From Triticum aestivum (taxonomy: Eukaryota; Streptophyta; Magnoliopsida; Poales; Poaceae), in the NCBI RefSeq assembly GCF_018294505.1, contig NC_057811.1, positions 407,919,703 to 407,983,702 on the forward strand: a stretch of 64,000 nt of DNA, in the 5' to 3' direction. Positions within the stretch are counted from its first letter, which is position 1; the number at the start of each line of letters is the position of its first letter. This document shows, piece by piece, positions 33,738 through 45,622 of this stretch. The position numbers and the translations under genes are program-made. The notes beneath the pieces are model-generated. The model saw only the letters and a program-made list of their open reading frames with translations, did no database searches and was not told the origin of the DNA.

Positions 33738-35527
33738 ACATCCCCAAGCTTAATTCCTGCTCGTCCTCGGGTAGGTAAATGATAAAAAAGATAATTTTTG
33801 ATGTGGAATGCTACCTAGCATAATCTTGATCATGTATCTAATCATGGCATGAATATTAAGACACGAGTGATTCAAAGCAATAGTCTATCATTTGACATAA
33901 AAAACAATAATACTTCAAGCCTACTAATAAAGCAATCATGTCTTTTCAAAATAACAAGGCCAAAGAAAGTTATCCCTACAAAATCATATAGTCTGGCTAT
34001 GCTCCATCATCACCGCACAAAATATACACATCATGCACAACCCCGATGACAAGCCAAGCAATTGTTTCACATTTTTGATGTTCTCAAAACTTTTCAACTT
34101 TCACGCAATACATGAGCGTGAGCCATGGACATAGCACTATAGGTGGCATAGAATATGATGGGGGTTATGTGGAGAAGACAAAAAAGGAGAAGATAGTCTC
34201 ACATTAACTAGGCGTATCAACGGGCTATGGAGATGCCCATCAATAGATATCAATGTGGAGAGTAGGGATTGCCATGCAACGGATGCACTAGAGCTATAAG
34301 TGTATGAAAGCTCAAACTGAAAACTAAGTGGGTGTGCATCCAACTTGCTTGCTCATGAAGACCTCGGGCATTTGAGGAAGCCCATCATCGGAATATACAA
34401 GCCAAGTTCTATAATGAGAATTCCCACTAGTATATGAAAGTGATAACTCAAGAGACTCTCTATATGAAGAACATGGTGCTACTTTGAAGCACAAGTGTGG
34501 TAATAGGATAGTAACATTGCCCCTTCTCTCTTTTTCTCTCATTTTTTCCTTTTTTTGGGCCTTCTCTTTTTTTGGCCTTTCTCTTTTTTGTCGTCCGGAG
34601 TCTCATCCCGACTTGTGGGGGAATCATAGTCTCCATCATCCTTTCCTCACTGGGGCAATGCTCTAATAATGATGATCATCACACTTTTATTTACTTACAA
34701 CTCAATATTACAACTCGATACTAGAACAACGATATGACTCTATATGAATGCCTCCGGCGGTGTACCGGGATGTGCAATGATCTAGCGTAGCAATGACATC
34801 AAAAAACGGACAAGCCATGAAAACATCATGCTAGCTATCTTACGATCATGCAAAGCAATATGACAATAAATGCTCAAGTCATGTATATGATGATGATGGA
34901 AGTTGCATGGCAATATATCTCGGAATGGCTATGGAAATGACATGATAGGTAGGTATGGTGGCTGTTTTGAGGAAGATATAATAAGGCTTATGTGTGACAG
35001 AGCGTATCATATCACGGGGTTTGGATGCACCGGCGAAGTTTGCACCAACTCTCGAGGTGAGAAAGGGCAATGCACGGTACCGAAGAGGCTAGCAATATGG
35101 AAGGGTGAGAGTGCGTATAATCCATGGACTCAACATTAGTCATACAGAACTCACATACTTATTGCAAAAATCTATTAGTCATCGAAACAAAGTACTACGC
35201 GCATGCTCCTAGGGGGATAGATTGGTAGGAAAAGACCATCGCTCATCCCCGACCGCCACTCATAAGGAAGACAATCAATAAATAAATCATGCTCCGACTT
35301 CGTTACATAACGGTTCACCATACGTGCATGATACAGGAATCACAAACTTCAACACAAGTATTTCTACAATCCACAACTACCCACTAGCATGACTCTAATA
35401 TCACCATCTTTATATCGCAAAACTATTGCAAGGAATCAAACATATCATATTCAGTGATCTACAAATTTTATGTAGGATTTTATGACTAACCATGTGAATG
35501 ACCAGTTCCTGTCATCTCTCTAAATAG

Positions 35528-35724
35528 ATATAAGTGAAGCAAGAGAGTTTAATTCTTTCTACAAAAGATATGCCCACGCTCTAACAAATATAAGTGAAGC
35601 AAAAGAGCATTCTACAAATGGCGGTTGTCTATGTAAAGAGAAACAGGCAATCCAAACTTCAAATGATATAAGTGAAGCACATGAAGCATTCTATAAAGCC
35701 ATACTCAAAAGATATAAGTGAAGT
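35528..35724 (-). repeat. interspersed ATATAAGTGAAGC motif, four copies in D
   Basis: Copies at 35528-35540, 35588-35600, 35666-35678 and 35712-35724 (last base differs), each usually followed by a purine-rich AAGAGAG- or GAGCATT-like word. Spacing is 60, 78 and 46 bases. The sequence between copies is not repeated. The same motif is repeated in C at 46953-47165. Confidence 0.8.
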
Positions 35725-35894
35725 GCAAATAGCATTCTATAAATCAACCAAGGACCATCTCATACTAGCATGGTGCATAAAACAAAAGTGAAAACTAAAT
35801 GCAAAAGACGCTCCAAGACTTGCACATATCGCATGAACGAACCGAATCCGAAAACATACCGATACTTGTTGAAGAAAGAGGGGATGCCTTCCGG

Positions 35895-35965
35895 GGCATC
35901 CTCAAGCTTAGACGCTTGAGTCTCCTTGAATATTTACTTGGGGTGCCTTGGGCATCCCCAAGCTT
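35895..35965 (-). other. paired polypurine-tract-like copies in D
   Basis: GGCATCCTCAAGCTT (35895-35909) and GGCATCCCCAAGCTT (35951-35965). On the element strand the second reads AAGCTTGGGGATGCC, identical over its first 14 bases to the polypurine tract preceding the LTR of fragment F (11597-11610) and close to D's own tract at 33738. They may be internal plus-strand priming sites. Confidence 0.6.
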
Positions 35966-36761
35966 GAGCTCTTGCCTCTCTTCCTTCTTCTCACATCGAG
36001 ACATCCTCGATCATCGAACACTTCATCCACACAAAACTTCAACAGAAAACTCGGTAAGATCCGTTAGTATAATAAAGCAAATCACTACTCTAAGTACTGT
36101 TGCAAACCATTTCATATTTTGTTTTTGCATTGTGTCTACTGTAATATAACTTTTTCATGGCTTAATCCACTCATATAAATTGATAGTTTCATCAAAACAA
36201 GCAAATTATGCATCAAAAACAGAATCTGTCTAAAACAGAACAGTCTGTAATAATCTGAACATTCACCATACTTCTGATACTTGAACAATTCTGCCAAAAT
36301 TAGGAAAAATAAAAAGTTGTATAGAAAGACAGTGCAAAAAGAGTCAGAACCGTTTGACGTTCCAGTAAAAAATTAAAAATCGCGCACTACAACCAAAGTT
36401 TCTGTCCTACACCGCACAAACCAACAAGCATTGTAAACATCCTAAAGGCAAACCTTGGCACATTATTTTTATAATACAATGGAATTGTATAAGGGGATAA
36501 TTATTTTTGTTGAAAAGTTTTTGTAATCAAGATTCGCAAAGTTTCCATGAGCATGAACAAAGTTCAAGGAGCTCTCCCACTTCAACAATGCTTGTCTTTC
36601 TCACTTTCACTTTCCTTTTTGAAAAGTTTTAGGTTCCCCTCTTTATTTTTTGTTTTTAAACTATATAAAAGCACTCAACAGAAATAACTGATTCTCTAAA
36701 ACTTCCGGGTTGTCTCCCTGGCAGCGCTTCCTTTAAAGCCATTAAGCTAGGCATATAGTGT

Positions 36762-38105
36762 TCAAGTAGTGAATCCACCCGGATCCCAAGGTATATCAAA
36801 GCCAATTATAATTAGCAATGATTTGGCATTTAGTAGTGAGCAAAAAGCAACATATATCAAGCAATGACGAAGTCTAACTCTCTTCCTATGCATCGGCATG
36901 TCATAAAAGAACAATTCATGCACGCAAAGTAAAGGCCAATGCATAGTATAAGCAGTTTCTTGCAATTCTATCGTGTTGGAAACATAAATAGGCGTAGATG
37001 TAGTTCCTCTCTCATAATAATTGCAAGTAGGAGCAGCAAGCACATGCATATTATATTCATCAAAATCATCATGTGCTACGGTAAAAGGCAACCCATCAAT
37101 ATAATCCTTAATAAAATCAAACTTCTCCGATATAGTGTAGTCGGGAGAATTCAAAAAGATAATAGGACTATCATGCGTGGGTGCAATAGCAACAATTTCA
37201 TGTTTAACATAAGGAACTATAGCAAGTTCATCTCCATAAGCATAATTCATATTGGCATCTTGGCCACAAGCATAGCAAGCATCATCAAAAAGGAATATTT
37301 CAAGAGAATCAACGGGATCATAATAGTCATCATAGCAATCCTCCTTCGGTAAGCATGAAGGGAAATTAAACAATGTATGAGTTGAAGAGTTACTCTCATT
37401 AGAAGGTGGGCACGGGTAGCTAATCCGCTCTTCCTTCTTTTGTTCTTCGCTCTCCTCATCATCTTTTTCATCCAATGAGCCCACAGTTTCATCAACTTCT
37501 TCTTCCATAGATTCCTGCAAAATATTAGTCTCTTCTTGGACAGCGGAGACTTTCTCAATAAGTGCATTAATATCGTAATTGTATTCATAATTCTCATAAC
37601 AATATTTAAGGATAGCTAAATTTTCAGGTCTATAAACCGAATCATCAAAATATTCAAACTCTTTAAACATATATTCAATTTCATAAGCACCCATAAAAGC
37701 AACAAATTCTTCTATTTGTTCCACATCATAGTAATCATATATACCATTAGCATAAGAAGCTAAGGTTTTATTATCATTAAATTTGCATGAAAAGGGAAGG
37801 TGTGGAGCCTTCATCCTAGAGCAACAAGTATAATCATATCTCAAGCATAGTTGCCTAGCATACCACTTCAATATATGAATTTGATCCCATAATAGTTTCC
37901 CTTTTTGAGTCAAGCGATAATCCCTAAAGTATTCATGTTGATCCAACGTTACTCCCGTTACAAAGTTGAATGGGGTTTTCTCAGGATTATCAAAGTAGTA
38001 CATAATATCTATCACATAATGAGCATCGAGGGTTTTAGGAGGTACCCCATCTCCATGAGCAGCAAGTACACCTAATTTTTTTGGTATTTCGTGTTCCATA
38101 TCCAT
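36762..38105 (-). CDS. 447-codon ORF of D, no recognised family
   Basis: An uninterrupted frame begins MDMEHEIPKKLGVLAAHGDGV about 95 bases after the primer site, where gag normally starts. The N-terminal half is rich in Tyr, Phe and Asp (YYFDNPEKTPFNFV, YCYENYEYNYDINAL); the centre is strongly acidic (EEEVDETVGSLDEKDDEESEE); the C-terminal part again has many Tyr, Cys and His (CYACGQDANMNYAYGDE) and ends with a more hydrophobic stretch before DIPWDPGGFTT. I see no gag hallmark (no LxGxAxxW), no CCHC knuckle, no protease DxGA and no RT motif. The frame is intact in a young insertion. It may be a gag replacement, or a protein that helps exploit another element's machinery; both are guesses. 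Confidence 0.6.
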   Translation of the reverse strand: MDMEHEIPKKLGVLAAHGDGVPPKTLDAHYVIDIMYYFDNPEKTPFNFVTGVTLDQHEYFRDYRLTQKGKLLWDQIHILKWYARQLCLRYDYTCCSRMKAPHLPFSCKFNDNKTLASYANGIYDYYDVEQIEEFVAFMGAYEIEYMFKEFEYFDDSVYRPENLAILKYCYENYEYNYDINALIEKVSAVQEETNILQESMEEEVDETVGSLDEKDDEESEEQKKEERISYPCPPSNESNSSTHTLFNFPSCLPKEDCYDDYYDPVDSLEIFLFDDACYACGQDANMNYAYGDELAIVPYVKHEIVAIAPTHDSPIIFLNSPDYTISEKFDFIKDYIDGLPFTVAHDDFDEYNMHVLAAPTCNYYERGTTSTPIYVSNTIELQETAYTMHWPLLCVHELFFYDMPMHRKRVRLRHCLIYVAFCSLLNAKSLLIIIGFDIPWDPGGFTT

Positions 38106-38200
38106 AACTAAAGATAGAGAACAACTAAGAACAGCAAATAAAAATTACTTAGTGATAAAGAAAACAAGCACACACGAGAATATTCACCCCACGCTATTGC

Positions 38201-38218
38201 TCCCCGGCAACGGCGCCA
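38201..38218 (-). other. primer-binding site of D (tRNA-Asp type)
   Basis: Complement of TGGCGCCGTTGCCGGGGA, eleven bases inside the 5' LTR, identical to the site of G. Confidence 0.85.
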
Positions 38219-38229
38219 GAAAAAGGTCT

Positions 38230-39784
38230 TGATAACCCACAAGTATAGGGGATCAATTGTAGCCTCTTTCGATAAGTAAGAGTGTTGAACCCAACGAGGA
38301 GCTAAAGGTAGAACAAATATTCCCTCAAGTTCTATCGACCACCGATACAACTCTACGGACGCTTGACGTTCGCTTTACCTAGAACAAGTATGAAACTAGA
38401 AGTACTTTGTAGGTGTTGTTGGATAGGCTTGCAAGATAATAAAGAGCGCGTAAATAAAAATTAGGGGCTGTTTAGATAAAGAAGCAATAAAGTAAATATA
38501 GCGAGTGTGGAAAAGTGGTGGTAGGAGTTGTGAAATTGTCCCTAAGCAATTGACTACTTTACTAGACCGGTAATCACTATTGCAATTTTATTTGAGGGAG
38601 AGGCATAAGCTAACATACTTTCTCTTCTTGGATCATATGCACTTATGATTGGAACTCTAGCAAGCATCCGCAACTACTAAAGATCATTAAGGTAAAAACC
38701 CAACCATAGCATTAAAGTATCAAGTCCCCTTTATCCCATACGCAAACAACCTACTTACTCGGGTCTGTGCTTCTGTCACTCACGCCACCCACCATAAGCA
38801 AATCATGAACATATTGCAAACCCTACAGCGGGGATCCCTCACGCTTGCGCGACACGGAGAGCACCATAGGACAGGACCAATAATAAAACATGCAACTCAA
38901 ACCAATCATAGCAATTCATCAATCACCGATAGGACAACGAAAATCTGCTCAGACATCATAGGATGGCAACACATCATTGGATAATAATATGAAGCATAAA
39001 GCACCATGTTCTAGTAGAGGGTACAGCGGGTTGCGGGAGAGTGGACCGCTGAATATAGATGGGGGAAGGTGATGGAGATGTTGGTGAAGATGGTGGAGGT
39101 GTTGGTGAAGATCGCGATGATGATGATGGCCCCCGGCAGCGCTCCGGCGCCACCGGAAGCAAGGGGAGAGAGCCCCCTTCTTCTTCTTCTTCTTCTTCCT
39201 TGACCTTCTCCCTAGATGGGAGAAGGGTTTCCCCTCTGGTCCTTGGCTCCCATGGCGTGGGAGGGGCGAGAGCCCCTCCGAGATTGGATCTATCTCTCTG
39301 TCTCTCTCTGTTTCTGCCTTCTCTTGTGCTGCCCTTTCACCATTTCGTATATATATGGAGATTCGTAACTCCGATTGGGCTGAAACCTTCGCCGTGAATT
39401 TTTTTACCAAAAATTAGCTTTCTTGCGGCCGAAGAAGGGCATCAACCGCCTTACGGGTGGACCACGAGGGTCAGGGGCGCGCCCAGGGGGGTGGGGCGCG
39501 CCCCCTGCCTCGTGCCCACGTCGGACACCGTTTCGCGTTGATCTTTCTCCCAGATTTTCCAAATATTCCAAAAATAAGCTCCGTCCATTTTTATCCCGTT
39601 TGGATTTCGTTTGATATGGATATTTTGCGAAACATAAAACATGCAACAGACAAGAACTGGCATTGGGCACTGGATCAATATGTTAGTCCCAAAAATAGTA
39701 GAAAAAATTGCCAAAAAGTATATGAAAGTTGCATAATATTGGCATGGAACAATCAAAAATTATAGATACGATGGAGACGTATCA
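38230..39784 (-). repeat. 5' LTR of D
   Basis: TGATAACCCACAAGTATAGGGG to ATGGAGACGTATCA. Almost identical to 32180-33737. Confidence 0.92.
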
Positions 39785-39789
39785 ATGCC

Positions 39790-41349
39790 CTCCATAAGCT
39801 TCAGAGTGACATTTTCGTAGGATTTGTCCATGTTGATGCTCAGGTACACAACGTCTAATAATACCATCTACTCCTTCCTTATAAAGATGTGGGTCATCCC
39901 AAAAGTAATGTCTTAAATCATAGAAGATTTTTTTTCTTTTGTTGGTAAGTAAAGCTAGGTGGTAAATATGTAGCAACAATGTAATAGCATAGTCAGCATA
40001 CCAAGGAGTACTATGAGAAACATTTATTGCAGCTAACTGCTCATGAGGAAAACTATCATCAATAGGAAGTGGGTCATCAAGCACATTTTCAAGCCTAGAC
40101 AGGTTATCAGCTACGGGGTTCTCAGCTCCTTTTCTATCAATGATATGTAAATCAAATTCTTGTATCAAAAGAACCCAACGAATAAGTCTAGGTTTAGCAT
40201 CTTTCTTTTCCATAAGATATTTAATAGCAGCATGGTCTGTGTGAACAGTTACTTTGGAATCAACAATATAAGGTCTAAATTTATCATAAGCAAACACCAC
40301 TGCTAAGAATTCCTTTTCAGTAGTAGCATAATTTCTTTGAGCACTGTCCAGAGTTTTACTAGCATAATGAATAACATTCAATTTTTTATCAATTCTTTGT
40401 CCTAAAACAACACCAACAGCATAATCACTAGCATCACACATAATTTCAAAAGGCAAGTTCCAATCAGGTGGTTGAACAATAGGTGCAAAAATTAAGGCTT
40501 TCTTGAGTGTTTCAAAGGCTTCCAAACAATCATCATTAAAAACAAAAGGAATATCCTTCTGCAAAAGATTAGTGAGAGGCCTAGAAATTTTAGGGAAGTC
40601 CTTGATAAACCTCCTATAGAAACGAGCATGACCTAGGAAACTACGAATACCTTTTAAATCTTTAGGACATGGCATTTTCTCAATTGCATAAACCTTAGCT
40701 TTGTCCACTTCAATACCTCTTTCAGAAATTTTATGACCCAAGACAATGCCTTCATTTACCATAAAGTCACACTTCTCCCAATTCAAGACAAGATTTGTTT
40801 GTTCACATCTCTGCAAAACTCGCTCAAGATTGCTTAAACAATCATCAAAAGACTTCCCATAAAGAGAAAAGTCATCCATGAAAACCTCAACAATCTTTTC
40901 ACAAAAGTCAGAGAATATAGCAGTCATACATCTTTGAAAGGTAGCAGGTGCATTACATAAACCAAAAGGCATACGTCTATAAGCATAGGTTCCAAAAGGA
41001 CAAGTAAAAGTGGTCTTTTCTTGATCGGCTGAGAAACAGGTATTTGTGAAAAACCAGAATATCCATCAAGGAAGCAAAAGTGTGTGTGCTTAGATAATCT
41101 TTCAAGCATTTGATCAATAAAAGGCAAAGGGTAATGATCTTTTCTCGTTGCTTTATTTAATTTTCTAAAATAAATTACCATCCTATAGCCTGTAACAATT
41201 CTTTGTGGAATTAGTTCATTCTTATCATTAGGGACAACAGTTATACCTCCTTTCTTAGGGACACAATGAACAGGACTTACCCATCTACTATCAGCTATAG
41301 GATAGATTATACGTACTTCCAGAAGTTTTAATATTTCTGTTCTTACCAC
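39790..41349 (-). pseudogene. reverse transcriptase, RNase H and integrase N-terminus of A
   Basis: The RT N-terminal part (40990-41349) includes WVSPVHCVPKKGG and GYRMVIYFRKLNKATRKDHYPLPF. A frame change near 40990 leads into [16 protein letters not shown] and the catalytic FMDDFSLYG (xxDD with Phe-Met before DD). RNase H follows with [15 protein letters not shown] and [10 protein letters not shown]. The frame then enters the integrase zinc domain (..CHSEAYGGH) and stops because D inserted there; sequence resumes at 32174. A stop replaces a codon at the gag-pol junction (41347-41349). The protein is therefore broken by one shift, one stop and the D insertion. Confidence 0.93.
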
Positions 41350-42219
41350 CTATTTCATCTTCGGATTTAACCGACGTTGGTGATCAACAACGGGTTTAGC
41401 ATCAGGTTCCATATTAATTTTATGCTGACATAGAGTGGGACTAATGCCCTTTAAATCATCAAGAGTATGTCCGATAGCAGCTCGGTGCTTCCTTAAAACT
41501 TTCAACAATCTTTCTTCTTCATGTTCTGAAAGGTTAGCACTAATAATAACAGGATATATTTTCTTTTCATCAAGATAAGCATATTTCAAAGTGTCTGGCA
41601 ACTGTTTTAATTCAAACATAGGATCACCTTTAGGTGGAGGAGGACCTCCCAGAGTTTCAATAGGCAAATTGTGTTTAAGTAGAGGACGTTGTTCAAAGAA
41701 AATCTTATCTATTTCATTTCTTTCATGCATATGTAAATCATTTTCATGGTCTAGCAAATATTGTTCTAAAGGATTAGTAGGTGGCACAACAATAGAAGCA
41801 GGACCAATTAATTCATCCTTACTAGGCAATTCTTTTTCATGAAGATTTTTACTAAACTTGGAAAAATTAAATTCATGAGACTCATCACCAAATCTAACAC
41901 CGACAGTTTGTTTCTTACAATCTATCTTAGCATTAACTGTGTTCAAGAAAGGTCTACCAAAGATAATGGGACAGAAGTCATCTTGTGGGGAGCCAAGAAC
42001 AAGAAAATCAGTAGGGTATTTTATTTTCCCACACAAGACTTCAACATCTCTAATGATCCCAAATGGTGATATGGTGTCTCTATTAGCAAGTTTAATAGTA
42101 ACATCTATTTCTTCTAACTTTGCAGATGCTATGTCTTTCATAATTTCTTGATATAAGGTGTAAGGAATAGCACTCACATTAGCACCCATGTCACATAAGC
42201 CATGATAACAGTGATCTCC
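41350..42219 (-). pseudogene. retropepsin-like protease and linker of A
   Basis: CDMGANVSAIPYTLYQEI carries the D-x-G-A active site, and IIFGRPFLNTVNAKIDCKK follows at the spacing seen in G (ILGRPFLNTAGAVIDC). The linker to RT ends HQRRLNPKMK. The first residues before MGANVS (GDHCYHGLCD) are in frame, but the upstream gag frame is offset, indicating a shift near 42190-42220. Confidence 0.88.
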
Positions 42220-43386
42220 TATTTTATCGAGATGACAGGCATGGCCACAACGGGTCTATATTTATCCCTTTTATCAGGTTTAGCAATTCTAGCAGCTTCT
42301 TCACAGAAATAAATAACATGCCCATCCATGTCGTCTTCTAAGAGATCTTTAACAATAGCTATGTTAGGTTCTACTTTGATTTGTTCATCAGGTTTAGGTG
42401 TTCTAATATAGCTTTTGTTAACCACAGTTGAAACTTTAGCATGTTCCTTTATCCTAGCAGGAAAAGGTGTTTTCTCAATATAAGCAGAAGTGACAACTGG
42501 ATCAACATTATAAAGTATAGTTTCTTCTTTAACTGGCACCAGTTCCTTAATTTCCTTTTTAATAGGTGGGTGATATTTAAACCACTTATCTTTAGGGAGT
42601 TCAACATGAGTAGCAAATGATTCACAAAAGGAGGCTACTATCTCAGAGTCAAGTCCATATTTAGTGCTAAACTTTTGAAAAGCATCGGTATCCATAAAAG
42701 ATTTAATACCTGACTCTTTACCTTGATCGAGTTCCCAATCTTCAGAGTTACGTTTAATTCTTTCCAAAATATTCCACCGGAATTCAATAGTCTTCTTCAT
42801 AAGAGAACCAGCACAAGAAGTATCAAGCATGGTTTGATCATTACGAGAAAGCCGAGCATAAAAATTCTGGATAATAATTTCTCTTGAGAGCTCATGATTG
42901 GCGCATGAATTAATATAACATTTACTTAAGCCTCCCCCAAGCTAGAGCGATACTTTCTCCTTCATGAGGCCAAAAATTATATATATATATAATTCCGATC
43001 ACGATGAACTAGATGCATAGGATAATTTTTTTGATGAAACTCCAATTTCAAATGATTCCAATCCCATGATCCAATATCATCGCATAGCCTATACCATGCC
43101 AATGCTTTTCCCTTCAAAGATAAAGGGAAAACCTTTTCATAAATTCATCCCTGGGTAAACCTGCAAGCTTAAACAATCCACAAATTTGTTCTACATATAT
43201 CAAGTGCATATCAGGATGTTCGATTCCATCTCCTGCATAAGGATTAGCTAGCGGTTGTTCTATCATACCCGAAGGAATTTCATATTCAATATTTTCAGTA
43301 GGTGCAGTAGGTTGAGGGGTAGCTAATTGTGGTTCCGGACGAGGTGAAGATACCCCGAACAAACCCCTTAAAGGATTGTTTTCCAT
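42219..43386 (-). pseudogene. gag of A, frameshifted
   Basis: The start at 43386 (MENNPLRGLFGVSSPRPEPQ) is followed by AGDGIEHPDMHLIYVEQICGLFKLAGLPRDEFMKRF; frame lost near 43114. The middle (43113-42831) shows short homology only, and includes the CCTCCCCCAAGCT tract near 42932 that corresponds to the QAWGR codons in the gag of G. The C-terminal portion, 42219-42830, reads MLDTSCAGSLMKKTIEFRWNILERI, then a Lys/Glu-rich linker. No CCHC knuckle seen. An AT dinucleotide run at about 42977-42992 interrupts the conserved part. Confidence 0.75.
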
Positions 43387-43463
43387 AGTAACAAGTGACA
43401 ATAAATTTCAGCACACTATAAAAATGTTTCCTTACCAAATTCCACTTACCAAAGGCGCTTCAC

Positions 43464-43481
43464 TCCCAGGCAACGGCGCCA
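43464..43481 (-). other. primer-binding site of A (tRNA-Asp type)
   Basis: Complement of TGGCGCCGTTGCCTGGGA, eleven bases from the 5' LTR; one difference from the sites of G and D (CTGGGA for CGGGGA). Confidence 0.8.
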
Positions 43482-43492
43482 GAAAATAGCCT

Positions 43493-45010
43493 TGATGACC
43501 CACAAGTATAGGGGATCAATTGTAGATCTTTTCGATAAGTAAGAGTGTTGAACCCAACGAGGAGCAGAAGGAAATGACAAGTAGTTTTCAGTAAGGTAAT
43601 GTCTGCAAGTGCTGAAATTGTAAGTAGTGGACTAGTTTGATAGCAAGATAATTTGTAACGAGCAAGTAACGATAGTAGTAGCAAAAGTGCAGCAAGGTAG
43701 CCCAATCCTTTTGAGGCAAAGGACAGGCCAAAACGGTCTCTTATGATAAGCAAAGTATTCTTGAGGGTACACGGGAATTTCATCTAGTCACTTTCATCAT
43801 GTTGGTTCGATTTGCGTTCGCTACTTTGATAATTTGATATGTGGGTGGACCGGTGCTTAGGTGTTGTTCTTACTTGAACAAACCTCCCACTTATGATTAA
43901 CCCTCCCGCAAGAATCCGCAACTACGAGAAAAGTATTAAGAATAAATTCTAACCATAGCATTAAACTTTTGGATCCAATCGGTCCCTTACGGAATAGCGC
44001 ATAAACTGGGGTTTAAGCTTCTGTCACTCTCGCAACCCATCATCTAATTGCTACTCCACAATGCATTCCCTTATGCCCAAATATGGTGAAGTGTCATGTA
44101 GTCGACGTTCACATGACGCCACTAAGGGAATAACAACATACATACTATCAAAATATCGAACACATATCAAGTTCACATGATTACTTGCAACACGATTTCT
44201 GCCGTGACCTCAGGAAAAAAAGTAACTACTCACAAATGATAAACATGCTCATGATCAGAGGAGTATTAAATAGCATAATGGATGTGAACATATAATCTTC
44301 CACCAAAAAAACCATATAGTAATCAACTACAAGATGTAATCAACACTACTAGTCACCCACAAGCACCAATCTATAGTTCCGGTAACAAGATTGAACACAA
44401 GAGATGAACTAGGGTTTGAGATGAGATGGTGCTGTTGAAGATGTTGATGGAGATTGCCCTCCTCAAGATGGGAGAGTTGTTGGTGATGATGATGACGATG
44501 ATTTGCCCCTCCGGGAGGGAAGTTCCCCCGGCAGAATCGCTCCGCCGGAGGGCAAAAGTGCTCTTGCCCAAGTTCTGCCTCGAGACGGCGGCGCTCCATC
44601 CCGAGAGTCCTCTCCTTATTTTTTCTAGGTCAAAATGACTTATATACCAGAAGATGGGCACCGGAGGTGGGCCTGGGTGAGCACAACCCACCAGGGCGCG
44701 CCTGGGCTCCCTGGCGCACCCAGGTGGGTTGTGCCCACCTGGTGGGCCCCCTCTGGTAGTTATTTGCTCCAATAATTCTTAAATATTCCATAAAAAATCT
44801 CCGTGAAGTTTCAGCTTGTTTGGAGTTGTGCAGAATAGGTGGCTTGACGTAGCTTTTCCAGGTCCAGATTTCCAGGTGCCGAAATTCTCCCTCGGTGTAT
44901 ACCTTGCAAATTATGAAAGAAAAGGCATTAGAATTACTCCAAAAAGCATTATTATGGATCAAAACATTATAAATAATGGTAAGAAAACATGATGCAAAAT
45001 GGACGTATCA
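43493..45010 (-). repeat. 5' LTR of A (1,518 bp)
   Basis: TGATGACCCACAAGTATAGGGG to AAATGGACGTATCA. Includes the intact sequence into which B inserted in the other LTR, and a GC-rich inverted repeat ACAACCCACC .. GGTGGGTTGT at 44684-44731. Confidence 0.9.
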
Positions 45011-45622
45011 CATATGGATCTCCAAGAGACCATTGTATTGAGAATTCAGCAAGAGAGAGGAAGCCATCTAGCTACTAACTACGGACCCAAAGGTCTACAA
45101 AGAACTACTCACGCATCATCGGAGAGGCACCAATGGAGGTGGTGGGCCCCATCCGTGATGGTGTCTAGATTGGATCTGGTGGTTCTGGACTTTGCGGCGG
45201 CTGGAATTGATTTTCGTCGACTCCCCTAGGGTTTCTGGAATATTGGGGTATTTATAGAGCGAAGAGGCGGTCCGGGGGGCACCCGAGGTGGGCACAACCC
45301 ACCAGGGCGCGCCTGGGCCTCCTGGCGTGCCTGGTGGGTTGTGCTCTCCTCCGAGCACCCCCAGGCGCATCCTTGGCCCATTAGGTGTCTTCTGGTCCAT
45401 AAAGAATCTCCTTAAAGTTTCATTGCATTTGGACTCTGTTTGGTATTGATTTCCTGCGATGTAAAAAACATGCAGAAAACAACAACTGGCACTTGGCACT
45501 ATGTCAATAGGTTAGTACCAAAAATGATATAAAATGACTATAAAATTATTATAAAACATCCGAGATTGATAATAGAACAACATGGAACAATAAAAAATTA
45601 TAGATATGTTGGAGACGTATCA

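Larger units (their letters stand above)
33738..36761 (-). other. non-coding internal region of D
   Basis: Three kilobases without a credible gene on either strand. It holds the ATAAGTGAAGC repeats (35528-35724) and two polypurine-tract-like copies (35895-35909 and 35951-35965). An AT-rich stretch near 36480-36680 precedes the end of the ORF. The TCGTCCTCG-GTAGGTAAATGA region next to the LTR is shared with F, C and E. Confidence 0.7.
32180..39784 (-). mobile_element. Gypsy element D, non-autonomous, inserted in A's integrase
   Basis: Perfect duplication ATGCC (32175-32179 and 39785-39789). 3' LTR 32180-33737 (1,558 bp), polypurine tract complement 33738-33751, internal 33738-38229, primer site complement TCCCCGGCAACGGCGCCA at 38201-38218, and 5' LTR 38230-39784 (1,555 bp). 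The LTRs differ at few positions, including the length of a C run before the CTT repeat, so insertion is recent. No gag, RT or integrase; one intact 447-codon ORF follows the primer site. It resembles Sabrina-type Triticeae elements in LTR style; name uncertain. Confidence 0.92.
25621..45010 (-). mobile_element. Gypsy element A, Athila-like gag-pol element
   Basis: Flanked by a perfect CATAT duplication (25616-25620 and 45011-45015). Uninterrupted C sequence at 50110 confirms the empty site (ACATCATATGGATCT). 3' LTR 25621-28604 (holding B), internal 28605-43492 (holding D), 5' LTR 43493-45010. Primer site complement 43464-43481 is tRNA-Asp type. On the minus strand come gag, protease, reverse transcriptase, RNase H, integrase and a further 3' ORF, all damaged by stops or shifts except the 3' ORF. 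The 3' LTR lacks the terminal 117 bases of U5 present in the 5' LTR. Confidence 0.88.

Noticed and set aside
42970..42995. AT-dinucleotide run as a promoter TATA box
   Set aside because: It lies inside the degraded gag of A, with no neighbouring LTR or transcription features; a slippage-expanded repeat is simpler.
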